64,000 nucleotides of DNA. It comes from Flavobacterium tibetense (lineage in GTDB: Bacteria; Bacteroidota; Bacteroidia; Flavobacteriales; Flavobacteriaceae). The stretch is taken from the NCBI RefSeq assembly GCF_003293845.1, contig NZ_QLST01000001.1:288470-352469 (forward strand). Reading direction: 5' to 3'. The notes beneath the pieces were generated by a model. That model saw nothing but the letters and a program-made list of their open reading frames with translations, did no database searches and was not told the DNA's origin. Each line of letters begins with the position of its first letter. Positions within the stretch are counted from its first letter, which is position 1. Below are positions 26,106 through 34,059 of this stretch, piece by piece. A program made the translations under genes and the position numbers.

Positions 26106-27245
26106 ATGAAATTAGATAGAAAAGAAATATTAAAAGCCCTAGAAACCATTACGGTAGCTGGTGAAGGTAAAAATATGGTGGAAAGTGGTGCGGTAAAAAA
26201 TGTAATCACTTTTGGCGATGAAGTAGTAGTGGATTTAGTTTTAGCAACACCAGCCTTACATATTAAAAAACGTGCTGAGGTAGATATCATAAAAGTAATT
26301 CACGAAAAAGTCTACGAAAAAGCCAAAGTAAAAGTAAACATCAAAGTTGAAGCGCCAGAAAAACCAGAAAATCCAAATTCAATTAGAGGAAAGCAAATTC
26401 CTGGAATTTCTAATATTATTGCGGTTGCTTCAGGAAAAGGTGGTGTTGGAAAATCTACAATTACGGCAAACCTTGCTGTAACATTAGCAAAAATGGGATT
26501 TAAAGTTGGGGTTTTAGATGCTGATATCTACGGACCATCCATGCCAATTATGTTTGATGTTGAAAACTCAAAACCCGTTTCTATAGAAGTAGACGGAAAA
26601 TCTAAAATGCAACCCGTTTCAAGTTATGGTGTGGAGATTTTATCTATTGGATTTTTTACTAAACCTGACCAAGCCGTAATTTGGAGAGGGCCAATGGCAG
26701 CCAAAGCTTTAAACCAAATGATTTTTGATGCCAATTGGGGCGAATTAGATTTCATGCTAATCGATTTACCACCAGGAACAGGCGATATTCACTTATCAAT
26801 CATGCAATCGTTGCCAATTACAGGAGCGGTTGTAGTAAGTACACCACAAGCGGTTGCTTTAGCTGATGCCAAAAAAGGAGTTTCCATGTTCCTATCAGAA
26901 TCGATTAATGTTCCTGTTTTAGGAATTATTGAAAATATGGCGTATTTTACACCAGAAGAACTTCCTGAAAATAAATATTATATCTTTGGGAAAGAAGGAG
27001 CTAAAAACTTAGCAGCCGATTTACAAGTGCCTCTTTTAGGAGAAGTGCCATTGGTGCAAAGTATTCGTGAAGCAGGAGATTACGGTCGCCCAGCGGCATT
27101 GCAAACAGCTTCGGTTTTAGAAAGTGTGTTTGAAACTATTACAAGAAATGTAGTGCAAGAAACGGTAAATCGTAATGAAACATTACCGCCAACAGAAGCT
27201 ATTAAAATAACAACAATGGCAGGATGTTCTGCTGTGAAAAAATAG
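26106..27245 (+). CDS. mrp: Mrp/NBP35-family Fe-S cluster carrier ATPase
   Basis: From the ATG before KLDRKEILKAL the protein has 379 residues. Residues 1-85 form a MIP18/DUF59-like domain. The ParA-type ATPase domain begins near 100 with the deviant Walker A GKGGVGKST, then VLDADIYGPSMP and LIDLPPGTGD. The C-terminal part contains IENMAYFTP, where a CxxC is expected in some homologues but absent here; a Cys near the end (MAGCSAVKK) remains. The protein should carry or insert Fe-S clusters. It is followed by a NifU-like gene, a flavin reductase and a ferredoxin, which supports that role. Confidence 0.92.
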   Translation: MKLDRKEILKALETITVAGEGKNMVESGAVKNVITFGDEVVVDLVLATPALHIKKRAEVDIIKVIHEKVYEKAKVKVNIKVEAPEKPENPNSIRGKQIPGISNIIAVASGKGGVGKSTITANLAVTLAKMGFKVGVLDADIYGPSMPIMFDVENSKPVSIEVDGKSKMQPVSSYGVEILSIGFFTKPDQAVIWRGPMAAKALNQMIFDANWGELDFMLIDLPPGTGDIHLSIMQSLPITGAVVVSTPQAVALADAKKGVSMFLSESINVPVLGIIENMAYFTPEELPENKYYIFGKEGAKNLAADLQVPLLGEVPLVQSIREAGDYGRPAALQTASVLESVFETITRNVVQETVNRNETLPPTEAIKITTMAGCSAVKK

Positions 27246-27249
27246 TATT

Positions 27250-27323
27250 CAGTTTACAGTCTCAGTTGGCAGTTTGAAAACTGTTGTTAAAACTGAGACT
27301 GTGACTGAAAACTGAAAACTAAA
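27250..27323. repeat. CAGT/ACTG palindromic tandem repeat
   Basis: CAGT units start at 27250, 27257, 27263 and 27270; complementary ACTG units fill the right half. The arms ACAGTCTCAGTT and AACTGAGACTGT pair perfectly over 12 bp, with an inner CAGTTT/AAACTG stem. A related element lies between hemW and ruvC (55062-55117). Confidence 0.7.
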
Positions 27324-27327
27324 AACT

Positions 27328-27567
27328 ATGACTACAACAGAAATAAAAGAGAATGTTGAAAAAGCACTAGAGGAAATTCGTCCGTTTTTGAATTCTGATG
27401 GCGGCAACATTTCATTAGTAGAAATTATCGACAACAAACATGTGAAAGTTCGTTTAGAAGGTGCTTGTACGAGTTGTAATTTCAGTATTAGTACCATGAA
27501 AGCTGGTGTTGAAACTACAATTAAAAAGTATGTACCTCAAATCGAAACAGTAGAAAACGTAGCATAA
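27328..27567 (+). CDS. NifU C-terminal-domain Fe-S scaffold protein
   Basis: The 79-residue protein is a single NifU C-terminal domain: EEIRPFLNSDGGNISLVEI followed by the cluster-binding CxxC in LEGACTSCNFS and MKAGVETTIKKYVP. Two monomers usually hold one 4Fe-4S cluster for delivery to target proteins. It lies 83 bases behind the Mrp ATPase, with the CAGT/ACTG palindrome in the gap. Confidence 0.93.
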   Translation: MTTTEIKENVEKALEEIRPFLNSDGGNISLVEIIDNKHVKVRLEGACTSCNFSISTMKAGVETTIKKYVPQIETVENVA

Positions 27568-27613
27568 AGTTACTCGTATGATATAAATCATATTTCTACA
27601 ATTGACAAGTTTG

Positions 27614-27621
27614 TTACTTTG
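27614..27621 (+). promoter_or_regulatory. Possible -7 element of the flavin reductase gene (TTACTTTG)
   Basis: A one-base variant of TAnnTTTG located 18 bases before the start codon. Confidence 0.35.
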
Positions 27622-27639
27622 TATTTCAAAATTTAAAAC

Positions 27640-28698
27640 ATGATTCAAACAGATATATTAATTATCGGTGCGGGTCCAACAGGACTTTTCGCCGTTTTCG
27701 AAGCTGGACTTTTACAATTAAAATGTCATATTATTGATGCTTTGCCACAACCAGGTGGACAATTAGCAGAATTATATCCCAAAAAACCTATTTTTGATAT
27801 TCCAGGTTATCCTGAAGTTTTAGCTGGTGATTTGGTTACTAATTTAATGGAGCAAATCAAGCAATTTCAACCGGGATTTACATTGGGAGAAACCGCCGAA
27901 ACCATTGAAAAATTAGAAGACGGAACGTTTATTGTTACTACTAAAGAAGGAACACAACATCAAGCAAAAGCAGTAGCGATTGCAGGTGGTTTAGGGACTT
28001 TCGAACCAAGAAAACCTATTCTTAAAGATATTGAATTCTACGAGAAAGAAGACCGTGGTGTGGATTACTTCGTAAAAGATCCAGAAAAATACCGTGGAAA
28101 AAATATTGTAATCGCTGGTGGTGGAGATTCTGCTTTAGATTGGAGTATTTTCTTATCGAATGTTGTTAATTCAGTGACTTTAGTTCATAGAAGAAATGAA
28201 TTTCGAGGGGCTTTAGATTCAGTTGAAAAAGTACAAGAATTGAAAAATTCGGGTAAAATTAAACTAATTACTCCAGCAGAAGTGGTTGGTTTTAATGGTA
28301 GTGAAAGAATTACCGCTGTTGATATTGAAGTTAACGGCGCTAGAATGAAAGTAGAATGCGATTATTTCATTCCGCTTTTCGGACTTACACCAAAACTAGG
28401 TCCAATTGCGAACTGGGGATTAGAAATCGAAAAGAACGCCATCAAAGTAAATAACGCATTAGATTATCAAACCAACATCGACGGAATTTACGCGATTGGT
28501 GATGTAAACACGTATCCAGGAAAATTAAAACTAATTTTGTGCGGTTTCCACGAAGCGACTTTAATGTGTCAAAGTGTGTACAACAGAATCAATCCAGGAA
28601 AACGCTATGTGTTGAAATATACCACCGTTTCTGGAGTAGATGGTTTTGATGGCACCAGAAAAGAAGCTGAAAAAGCCGTTGTAAAATCGATTGATTAA
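27640..28698 (+). CDS. Ferredoxin-NADP reductase of the thioredoxin-reductase-like type
   Basis: The 352-residue flavoprotein shows the FAD loop GAGPTGLFAVFEAG at its N terminus, QPGGQLAELYPKKPIFDIPGYP, and a second nucleotide loop AGGGDSALDWS with HRRNEFRG for NADPH. IYAIGDVNTYPGKLKLILCG closes the FAD site. The redox CxxC of thioredoxin reductase is absent, which places it with YumC-type ferredoxin/flavodoxin reductases. A ferredoxin gene follows 61 bases downstream and is the natural electron partner. Confidence 0.9.
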   Translation: MIQTDILIIGAGPTGLFAVFEAGLLQLKCHIIDALPQPGGQLAELYPKKPIFDIPGYPEVLAGDLVTNLMEQIKQFQPGFTLGETAETIEKLEDGTFIVTTKEGTQHQAKAVAIAGGLGTFEPRKPILKDIEFYEKEDRGVDYFVKDPEKYRGKNIVIAGGGDSALDWSIFLSNVVNSVTLVHRRNEFRGALDSVEKVQELKNSGKIKLITPAEVVGFNGSERITAVDIEVNGARMKVECDYFIPLFGLTPKLGPIANWGLEIEKNAIKVNNALDYQTNIDGIYAIGDVNTYPGKLKLILCGFHEATLMCQSVYNRINPGKRYVLKYTTVSGVDGFDGTRKEAEKAVVKSID

Positions 28699-28726
28699 AT
28701 AAAATTTTGTTTCAAGTTGAGCGAAC

Positions 28727-28754
28727 CTTAAACTTGAAACCTTAAACTTGAAAC
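28727..28754. repeat. Heptanucleotide repeat (CTTAAAC TTGAAAC)2
   Basis: CTTAAAC and TTGAAAC alternate perfectly over 28 bases and end five bases before the ferredoxin start codon. They replace most of the space where a ribosome-binding region would be. Confidence 0.75.
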
Positions 28755-28759
28755 TAATA

Positions 28760-29092
28760 ATGCCACAAGACGTAACCATTTTCATAACCGACAGAAACGG
28801 AGTTAAACACGAAGTGTTAGCGCCAACTGATATGAACATGAATATCATGGAGTTAATCCGTTCTTATGAATTAGCCGAAGAAGGGACAATTGGTGTTTGT
28901 GGCGGAATGGCAATGTGCGCTTCTTGTCAATGTTATATTTTAAACGATGTAGTTTCTTTAGAACGCAATCCTGATGAAGAAGCCATGCTTTGGGAAGCGT
29001 ATCATGTGAAAGATAATTCAAGGTTGGGTTGCCAAATTCACATCACTGAAGATTTAGAAGGTTTAGAGCTAGAAATAGCACCAGAACAATAA
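28760..29092 (+). CDS. Adrenodoxin-type 2Fe-2S ferredoxin
   Basis: The 110-residue protein starts at the ATG before PQDVTIFITDRNG. The four cluster ligands are in GVCGGMAMCASCQCY (CX5CX2C) and LGCQI. The spacing and the C-terminal LEGLELEIAPEQ are those of adrenodoxin/ISC ferredoxins. Such proteins supply electrons for Fe-S assembly or oxygenases. Here it follows a YumC-like reductase and Mrp/NifU genes, so an assembly role is likely but inferred. Confidence 0.92.
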   Translation: MPQDVTIFITDRNGVKHEVLAPTDMNMNIMELIRSYELAEEGTIGVCGGMAMCASCQCYILNDVVSLERNPDEEAMLWEAYHVKDNSRLGCQIHITEDLEGLELEIAPEQ

Positions 29093-29118
29093 AAAAGCGA
29101 GAATTTCTTCTCGCTTTT
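29093..29118. terminator. Bidirectional terminator
   Basis: AAAAGCGAGAA / TTCTCGCTTTT form an 11-bp stem around TTTC between the convergent ferredoxin and DUF3050 genes. Confidence 0.85.
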
Positions 29119-29122
29119 CATT

Positions 29123-29905
29123 TTATACTAATTCATGTTTGTGTTCCATTTGCTCTTCAATAGCATTCCAAAGTCCGATTCTTTTTTCTAAGGCTAAAAC
29201 CGAAACTTGTTCCACTTCATTCCATTTTTGTTCCGAAGTACCACAAAGTTCAGCAATCATTTGCATCGCCATAGGACCATGTTCATCGGCATCTAATTCG
29301 ATGTGTCTTTCGAAATAATAGATTAATTTTGATAAATCGGTTTCAGGGAAATTTTGCTGAAAGTTTTTCAAGATTTCGGTAAACATATTCGGAATCAAAT
29401 CTTCTCTTCCAAAAGTAAAAGCAGCCGCAATTTCATGAGGTTTTCCTTGTTCAATCACACGGAAAGTAAAATCTAAAAACGCTTTCACATTTGGATGCAA
29501 ATCACTTTGTTTTATCGATACGAAGATATTTTTTGTTTCTTCAACATTCTCCAAAAACGCATTAATTTGAGTTGTCGAAGCACCACATTGGACCATCGCA
29601 TCCAAATACATTTCATAATGACTTTGGCGCGTTCCGTCAATAGTTAAATCCGTTTCTTCTGCTACTACAATTTCATTAATTAAATAACGAATTTCCGGGT
29701 TTCCAATGGGTAACCAAGGAGTTGTAGTGCAAGTTAATTTATTTTGCAATGCTTTTAGTAGTGACATAAAATCCCATACCGCATAAATGTGGTTTTCTAA
29801 AAAACAATGCAAATCATCCATCGTTTTTACTTTGTTGTATAGCGAATGATTAAGCAATTGTTCTTTCTGGCTTTGAATCGATTGGTTTATGTTTTGAATA
29901 TTCAT
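29123..29905 (-). CDS. DUF3050 protein (haem-oxygenase-like fold)
   Basis: The 260-residue, mostly helical soluble protein matches DUF3050. It has LENHIYAVWDFMSLLKALQ near the N terminus, EIVVAEETD in the middle, and YYFERHIELDADEHGPMAM near the C terminus, with the His/Glu-rich helices expected for a haem-oxygenase-like di-metal or cofactor pocket. Biochemical function is not known to me. It is a single-gene unit. Confidence 0.83.
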   Translation of the reverse strand: MNIQNINQSIQSQKEQLLNHSLYNKVKTMDDLHCFLENHIYAVWDFMSLLKALQNKLTCTTTPWLPIGNPEIRYLINEIVVAEETDLTIDGTRQSHYEMYLDAMVQCGASTTQINAFLENVEETKNIFVSIKQSDLHPNVKAFLDFTFRVIEQGKPHEIAAAFTFGREDLIPNMFTEILKNFQQNFPETDLSKLIYYFERHIELDADEHGPMAMQMIAELCGTSEQKWNEVEQVSVLALEKRIGLWNAIEEQMEHKHELV

Positions 29906-29974
29906 AGGGCAATTTTTATTTTATATACGAAATTCTCACCTTGTAAGGTTTCAAATTTTCATATTACAAATGTA

Positions 29975-30004
29975 AAAATGCTTCCCTAAAAAGAGAAGCA
30001 TTTT
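29975..30004 (-). terminator. Probable terminator of the acyl-CoA dehydrogenase gene
   Basis: The stem AAAATGCTTC / GAAGCATTTT lies about 110 bases after the stop on the minus strand. The intervening bases contain GGAATTTGG-type simple repeats (30078-30112) and nothing else recognisable. Confidence 0.55.
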
Positions 30005-30112
30005 GTATCAATTTTATCTATTGTTTAATTCGATAAGTTCAATTCTGCCAAGCCGAAATGACTTCAGAGTTACAGAATTAATTTTGGAATTTGGAATTTC
30101 CTTTTTGAAATT

Positions 30113-31291
30113 TTATTTAAATGCAGGGAAACCTGTAACATCCATACCTGTAATTAACAAGTGAATGTCGTGCGTTCCTTCGTAAGTCACTACAGATTCT
30201 AAATTCATCATGTGTCTCATGATTGAATATTCACCTGTAATTCCCATCCCGCCTAACATTTGACGTGCATCACGAGCAATTGTTAACGCCATGTCAACAT
30301 TGTTTCTTTTTGCCATCGAAATTTGAGCTGTTGTAGCTTTCCCTTCGTTTCTTAAAACACCCAATCTCCAAGTTAATAATTGCGCTTTTGTGATTTCAGT
30401 AATCATTTCAGCTAATTTCTTTTGTTGTAATTGCGTAGCTCCAATTGGTTTGTCAAATTGAATACGCTCTTTTGAATATCTCAATGCTGTATCATAACAA
30501 TCCATTGCTGCTCCAATCGCTCCCCAAGCAATTCCGTAACGTGCTGAATCTAAACATCCTAGTGGCGCTCCTAATCCAGATTTGTTTGGTAATAAGTTTT
30601 CTTTTGGAACTTTTACGTTGTCAAAAATAAGCTCACCAGTAGCAGAAGCTCTTAACGACCATTTATTGTGTGTTTCAGGAGTTGTAAAACCTTCCATTCC
30701 ACGTTCCACGATTAATCCGTGAATTCTTCCTTCTTCGTTTTTAGCCCAAACTACTGCGATATCAGCAAATGGTGCATTCGAAATCCACATTTTAGCACCA
30801 TTTAAAAGATAATGATCGCCCATATCTTTAAAATTAGTTGTCATTCCACCAGGATTTGAACCGTGGTCAGGCTCAGTTAAACCAAAACAACCAATGAATT
30901 CTCCAGTGGCTAATTTTGGTAAATATTTCATTCTTTGTTCTTCGTTTCCGTATTTCCAAATAGGATACATTACCAATGAAGATTGAACAGAAGAAGTCGA
31001 ACGTACACCCGAATCTCCTCTTTCAATTTCTTGCATGATTAATCCATAAGAAATTTGATCTAATCCAGCACCACCATATTCCACAGGAATATACGGACCA
31101 AATCCGCCAATTTCTCCCAAACCTTTTACAATTTGATGTGGAAATTCAGCTCTTTGTGCATATTCCTCAATAATTGGAGATACTTCTTTTTTTACCCAAG
31201 CACGTGCAGCGTCACGCACCATTTTATGTTCGTCCGATAATAATTCGTCTAATAAATAATAATCTGGAGATTGAAATAAGTCTGGTCTCAT
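30113..31291 (-). CDS. Acyl-CoA dehydrogenase, glutaryl-CoA dehydrogenase-like
   Basis: From the ATG before RPDLFQSPDYY the enzyme has 392 residues; an ATG seven codons upstream is less likely. It shows the acyl-CoA dehydrogenase flavin motifs CFGLTEPDHGSNP and KMWISNAPFAD, and the catalytic glutamate in VTYEGTHDIHLLI. The RSTSSVQSSL segment and overall pattern are closest to glutaryl-CoA dehydrogenases, which oxidise and decarboxylate glutaryl-CoA in lysine and tryptophan breakdown. Whether this copy decarboxylates cannot be told from sequence. A saccharopine dehydrogenase-like gene lies elsewhere in the window (0.9 kb). Confidence 0.9.
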   Translation of the reverse strand: MRPDLFQSPDYYLLDELLSDEHKMVRDAARAWVKKEVSPIIEEYAQRAEFPHQIVKGLGEIGGFGPYIPVEYGGAGLDQISYGLIMQEIERGDSGVRSTSSVQSSLVMYPIWKYGNEEQRMKYLPKLATGEFIGCFGLTEPDHGSNPGGMTTNFKDMGDHYLLNGAKMWISNAPFADIAVVWAKNEEGRIHGLIVERGMEGFTTPETHNKWSLRASATGELIFDNVKVPKENLLPNKSGLGAPLGCLDSARYGIAWGAIGAAMDCYDTALRYSKERIQFDKPIGATQLQQKKLAEMITEITKAQLLTWRLGVLRNEGKATTAQISMAKRNNVDMALTIARDARQMLGGMGITGEYSIMRHMMNLESVVTYEGTHDIHLLITGMDVTGFPAFK

Positions 31292-31392
31292 AGTTTTTGA
31301 TTTGAAAGTCACAAAAGTAAGTAAAGATTTTTAACAAATCAACGAACAAGTGTTATAATTTTTAGAAGCTATTTCCAGCTATCCGTTTCAAT

Positions 31393-31438
31393 CTTTTTAC
31401 ACCTGACAGGTTTTAGAAAACCTGTCAGGTGTAAAAAG
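31393..31438. repeat. Long perfect palindrome
   Basis: Arms of 22 bases (31393-31414 and 31417-31438) are perfectly complementary with a 2-base AG centre. The core is ACACCTGACAGG / CCTGTCAGGTGT. There is no T run outside the stem on the minus strand and no plus-strand gene nearby, so it does not look like a simple terminator. Confidence 0.9.
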
Positions 31439-31464
31439 GATTTTCTCTACTATCTGGGCTAGGG

Positions 31465-32172
31465 TTACATCTTCAAATAGAACTCTTTCGTCAACTCAAT
31501 ATATTCAGGAGTATAATTGTGTCTTGAGATTTCAATGACTAACTCATCAATTAAAGGAGTTTGTTCCATTCTGCAAAAAGCCAGTAAACTTCTTTTAATT
31601 TCCGATGTTGGAGTGCCTTTTACACGAGTCATTTTTAAGGGAAACAAATCTAATTCTTTACACATAGCAACAAATCGCTCTTCTTCTTTATAAGGAATAA
31701 TCACAGAAAAAATCCCGTTATCCGAAAGTAATAAGGCAGCCGCTTCAATTAATTCTTCAAAAGGCAAAGCGTCTTCAAAGCGAGCTAAATCTCTCGAAAC
31801 ATTATCTGATTTATAATCATCGGTATAAAAAGGCGGATTGGAAATAATTAAATCGTATTCGTCTTCGGGTTCGTCAACAAATTCATCCAAACCTGCATGA
31901 AAACAAAATAATTTATCACCCCAAGGTGAAGCTTCAAAATTTTCGACACATTGTTCGTAAGCATCTTCGTCAATTTCAATCGCATCAATTTGTTCGGCGT
32001 TGCTTCTTTGGGCTAACATCAAAGACAAAATTCCTGTTCCTGCACCAATATCCAAAACATTGTACGGATTGTTAATTAATGGAGTCCAAGCGCCAAGTAA
32101 AACGCCATCAGTGCCAATTTTCATAGCACAACGATCTTGATTAACGGAAAAATGTTTGAATGTAAAAGTCAT
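31465..32172 (-). CDS. tRNA1(Val) (adenine(37)-N6)-methyltransferase family protein
   Basis: The 235-residue Rossmann methyltransferase has the N-terminal FSVNQDRCAMKIGTDGVLLG and SAM motif VLDIGAGTGILSLMLAQR. The catalytic NPPF motif in DLIISNPPFYTDD is typical of N6-adenine methyltransferases of the YfiC/TrmN6 group. It is the third gene of a minus-strand run rpsP-rimM-this, five bases after rimM, so it is co-expressed with ribosome-maturation functions. In many bacteria trmD and rplS occupy this place instead. Confidence 0.88.
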   Translation of the reverse strand: MTFTFKHFSVNQDRCAMKIGTDGVLLGAWTPLINNPYNVLDIGAGTGILSLMLAQRSNAEQIDAIEIDEDAYEQCVENFEASPWGDKLFCFHAGLDEFVDEPEDEYDLIISNPPFYTDDYKSDNVSRDLARFEDALPFEELIEAAALLLSDNGIFSVIIPYKEEERFVAMCKELDLFPLKMTRVKGTPTSEIKRSLLAFCRMEQTPLIDELVIEISRHNYTPEYIELTKEFYLKM

Positions 32173-32177
32173 TGGAA

Positions 32178-32705
32178 TTATCCAAGATATAAATCAACCA
32201 ACCCTTCAGGTGTTTCTAAAGTAATAGTTTTGTTAGTTCTATCAAGCGCAATAATGAATTCATCAATTAGCGGAACTAGAACTTCAGTACCGTTTTTCTC
32301 AATTTCAAAAATGGCTTGAGCGCCACTATCATTAATTCCAGTTATTTTTCCAATGTTTCCTAGACGTGTATCTAAAACATCAAAACCAATAACCTCATGA
32401 AAGTAAAATTGGGTACCTTCTAATTTTGGTAACATAGAAAGCGGTAAGTAAGCTTCGCAGCCTATAATTCGGTCAGCATCTTCTTCATTTTCAATATCTT
32501 CGAAGCGAATGCGTAGAAACTTGCCTTTGTGTAGCTGACTTTTTAAAATAAAAAATGGAACCAGACTTTTGTTGATTTCAACAAAAACTGATTCCAAATT
32601 TTCATAAATTTCGGGTTCGTCTGTATCTAAATACAGTAAAACTTCACCCTTGAAACTAAACTTTTTAGCGATTTTGCCTAAATAGAAACAATCTTGTTTA
32701 CGCAT
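32178..32705 (-). CDS. rimM: Ribosome maturation factor RimM
   Basis: The 175-residue protein helps mature the 30S head by binding S19. The N-terminal RimM domain begins CFYLGKIAKKFSFKGEVLL, and the C-terminal PRC-barrel shows FYFHEVIGFDVLD, GKITGINDSGAQAIFEI and VLVPLIDEFI. Length is standard. It follows rpsP by 15 bases, the classical pairing. Confidence 0.94.
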   Translation of the reverse strand: MRKQDCFYLGKIAKKFSFKGEVLLYLDTDEPEIYENLESVFVEINKSLVPFFILKSQLHKGKFLRIRFEDIENEEDADRIIGCEAYLPLSMLPKLEGTQFYFHEVIGFDVLDTRLGNIGKITGINDSGAQAIFEIEKNGTEVLVPLIDEFIIALDRTNKTITLETPEGLVDLYLG

Positions 32706-32720
32706 GTAATCGCTTTAAAA

Positions 32721-33275
32721 TTATGCTTGAGTTTCTTCGTTGTTTTCTTCAACAGCAGGAGCATCTTCAGTAGCAGCCTCAACCACTTCTTCAGTTACTT
32801 CTTCAACAGTTTCTTCTACTTTTGTAGCTTCAACTTGAGCTGCAATACGTTTTGCGTTTGCTTCTTGTTCTGCTTTAAAAGCTTTAGCTTTAGCATCTGC
32901 TTGCGCTTTGCTTAAACCAGATTTTTTAGCGTCAACTTTACCTGCTTTTTCATCTAACCAAGCTGCTAATTTAGCATCTGCTTGCTCTTGAGTTAAAGCA
33001 CCTTTGCGAACACCTCCATCTAAATGGTGTTTTAATAAAGCACCAGTGTAAGATAAAATTGCTCTTGCAGTGTCAGTTGGTTGAGCACCATTGTGTAACC
33101 ACTGTGCTGCTTTTTCGATGTTTAAATCGATAGTAGCTGGGTTTGTGTTTGGATTGTAAGTTCCGATTTTCTCTAAGAATTTACCATCTCTTTTAGCTCT
33201 TGCATCAGCTGCAACAACCCAATAAAAAGGTTTCCCTTTTTTTCCGTGTCTTTGTAATCTAATCTTTACTGACAT
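32721..33275 (-). CDS. rpsP: 30S ribosomal protein S16 with long C-terminal extension
   Basis: Residues 1-80 are canonical S16 (SVKIRLQRHGKKGKPFYWVV, ARAKRDGKFLEKIGTYNP). The protein continues to 184 residues, about twice the usual length. The tail has a Lys/Ala-rich helical part (AQADAKAKAFKAEQEANAKR) and then a very acidic Glu/Val/Thr segment. Extended S16 is common in Bacteroidota. It heads the rpsP-rimM-methyltransferase operon. Confidence 0.96.
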   Translation of the reverse strand: MSVKIRLQRHGKKGKPFYWVVAADARAKRDGKFLEKIGTYNPNTNPATIDLNIEKAAQWLHNGAQPTDTARAILSYTGALLKHHLDGGVRKGALTQEQADAKLAAWLDEKAGKVDAKKSGLSKAQADAKAKAFKAEQEANAKRIAAQVEATKVEETVEEVTEEVVEAATEDAPAVEENNEETQA

Positions 33276-33292
33276 AATCTTTTGATTAATTT

Positions 33293-33330
33293 GAGGTTCT
33301 CGACCTCGGTTATTTAAGGGTGCAAATATA
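33293..33330 (-). promoter_or_regulatory. rpsP promoter and leader hairpin
   Basis: TATATTTG on the minus strand (33330-33323) is the -7 element. The leader of about 40 bases contains a small hairpin GAGGT/ACCTC (33307-33293). It might serve autoregulation by S16, but that is only a suggestion. Confidence 0.5.
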
Positions 33331-33451
33331 CAAAACTTTAGTTTACAACATAATAAAGGCGAAAAATATTTTTAATGATATTGTTTAAAAAAAAATAGGT
33401 TACTTTAGTAAAAGTATTTTTAGTTTGTAAATAATTTAAATTGATATAAAA

Positions 33452-33967
33452 ATGAATAAAATAATTTCAAATGCGGCTCAAAAGCTTGTAATAGCGTCTT
33501 TTGTATTGTTGTCGCTTTATTCTTGTAAAAAAGAACCTCTTGAGGATTCAATTTCCGGGAAATGGGATATGGCCTACTACACTTGGATTGACACAACCGA
33601 CTTAGGTCGTGAAGAAATCAATAAAGACATTTTGGCATACAAAAATAAAACAAAAACATTGGGATCTGAATTTGTTAATAAAGGGAAAGATATTGTTGGT
33701 GCTAAAGATCATTGGAGCGGTGAAATAGTAAAAGGTTTCAGTATAGAAGTAATTGAAAACGAATCTGCTTATTCAGTAATTAACCAGAAAGGAGTTAAAT
33801 CCGAAATAATTTTTGACAAAGAAAACAACCATTATGTTAGCCCTGAATACAATTTGCCTTTTGGAGGAAAGACAACCGTGTATTTTGAATTAAAAAAAGA
33901 TACTCTTGTTATGTTTTATAAAAATTTTGAAAATACACCAGTTGTTTTCATGAAGAATCAAGAGTAG
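33452..33967 (+). CDS. Lipoprotein of unknown function
   Basis: The 171-residue protein has a lipoprotein signal ending LLSLYSCKKEP. The mature sequence opens with SISGKWDMAYYTWID, a pattern seen in lipocalin-like small Bacteroidota lipoproteins (GxW near the N terminus). I do not recognise a named family. A second small lipoprotein gene follows 92 bases downstream without a terminator between them. Confidence 0.8.
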   Translation: MNKIISNAAQKLVIASFVLLSLYSCKKEPLEDSISGKWDMAYYTWIDTTDLGREEINKDILAYKNKTKTLGSEFVNKGKDIVGAKDHWSGEIVKGFSIEVIENESAYSVINQKGVKSEIIFDKENNHYVSPEYNLPFGGKTTVYFELKKDTLVMFYKNFENTPVVFMKNQE

Positions 33968-34059
33968 TTTTTGTTTAATAAAATTATTTTCAAAGGAAAT
34001 AGTGTTTTTTATCTAAAAAAAATTATTTTTGTTTATTCGTAAATGAAATTTTAAGTAAA

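Noticed and set aside
27250..27323. CAGT repeat as a CRISPR array
   Set aside because: Units are only 6-7 bases apart with no spacers, and no cas genes are present.
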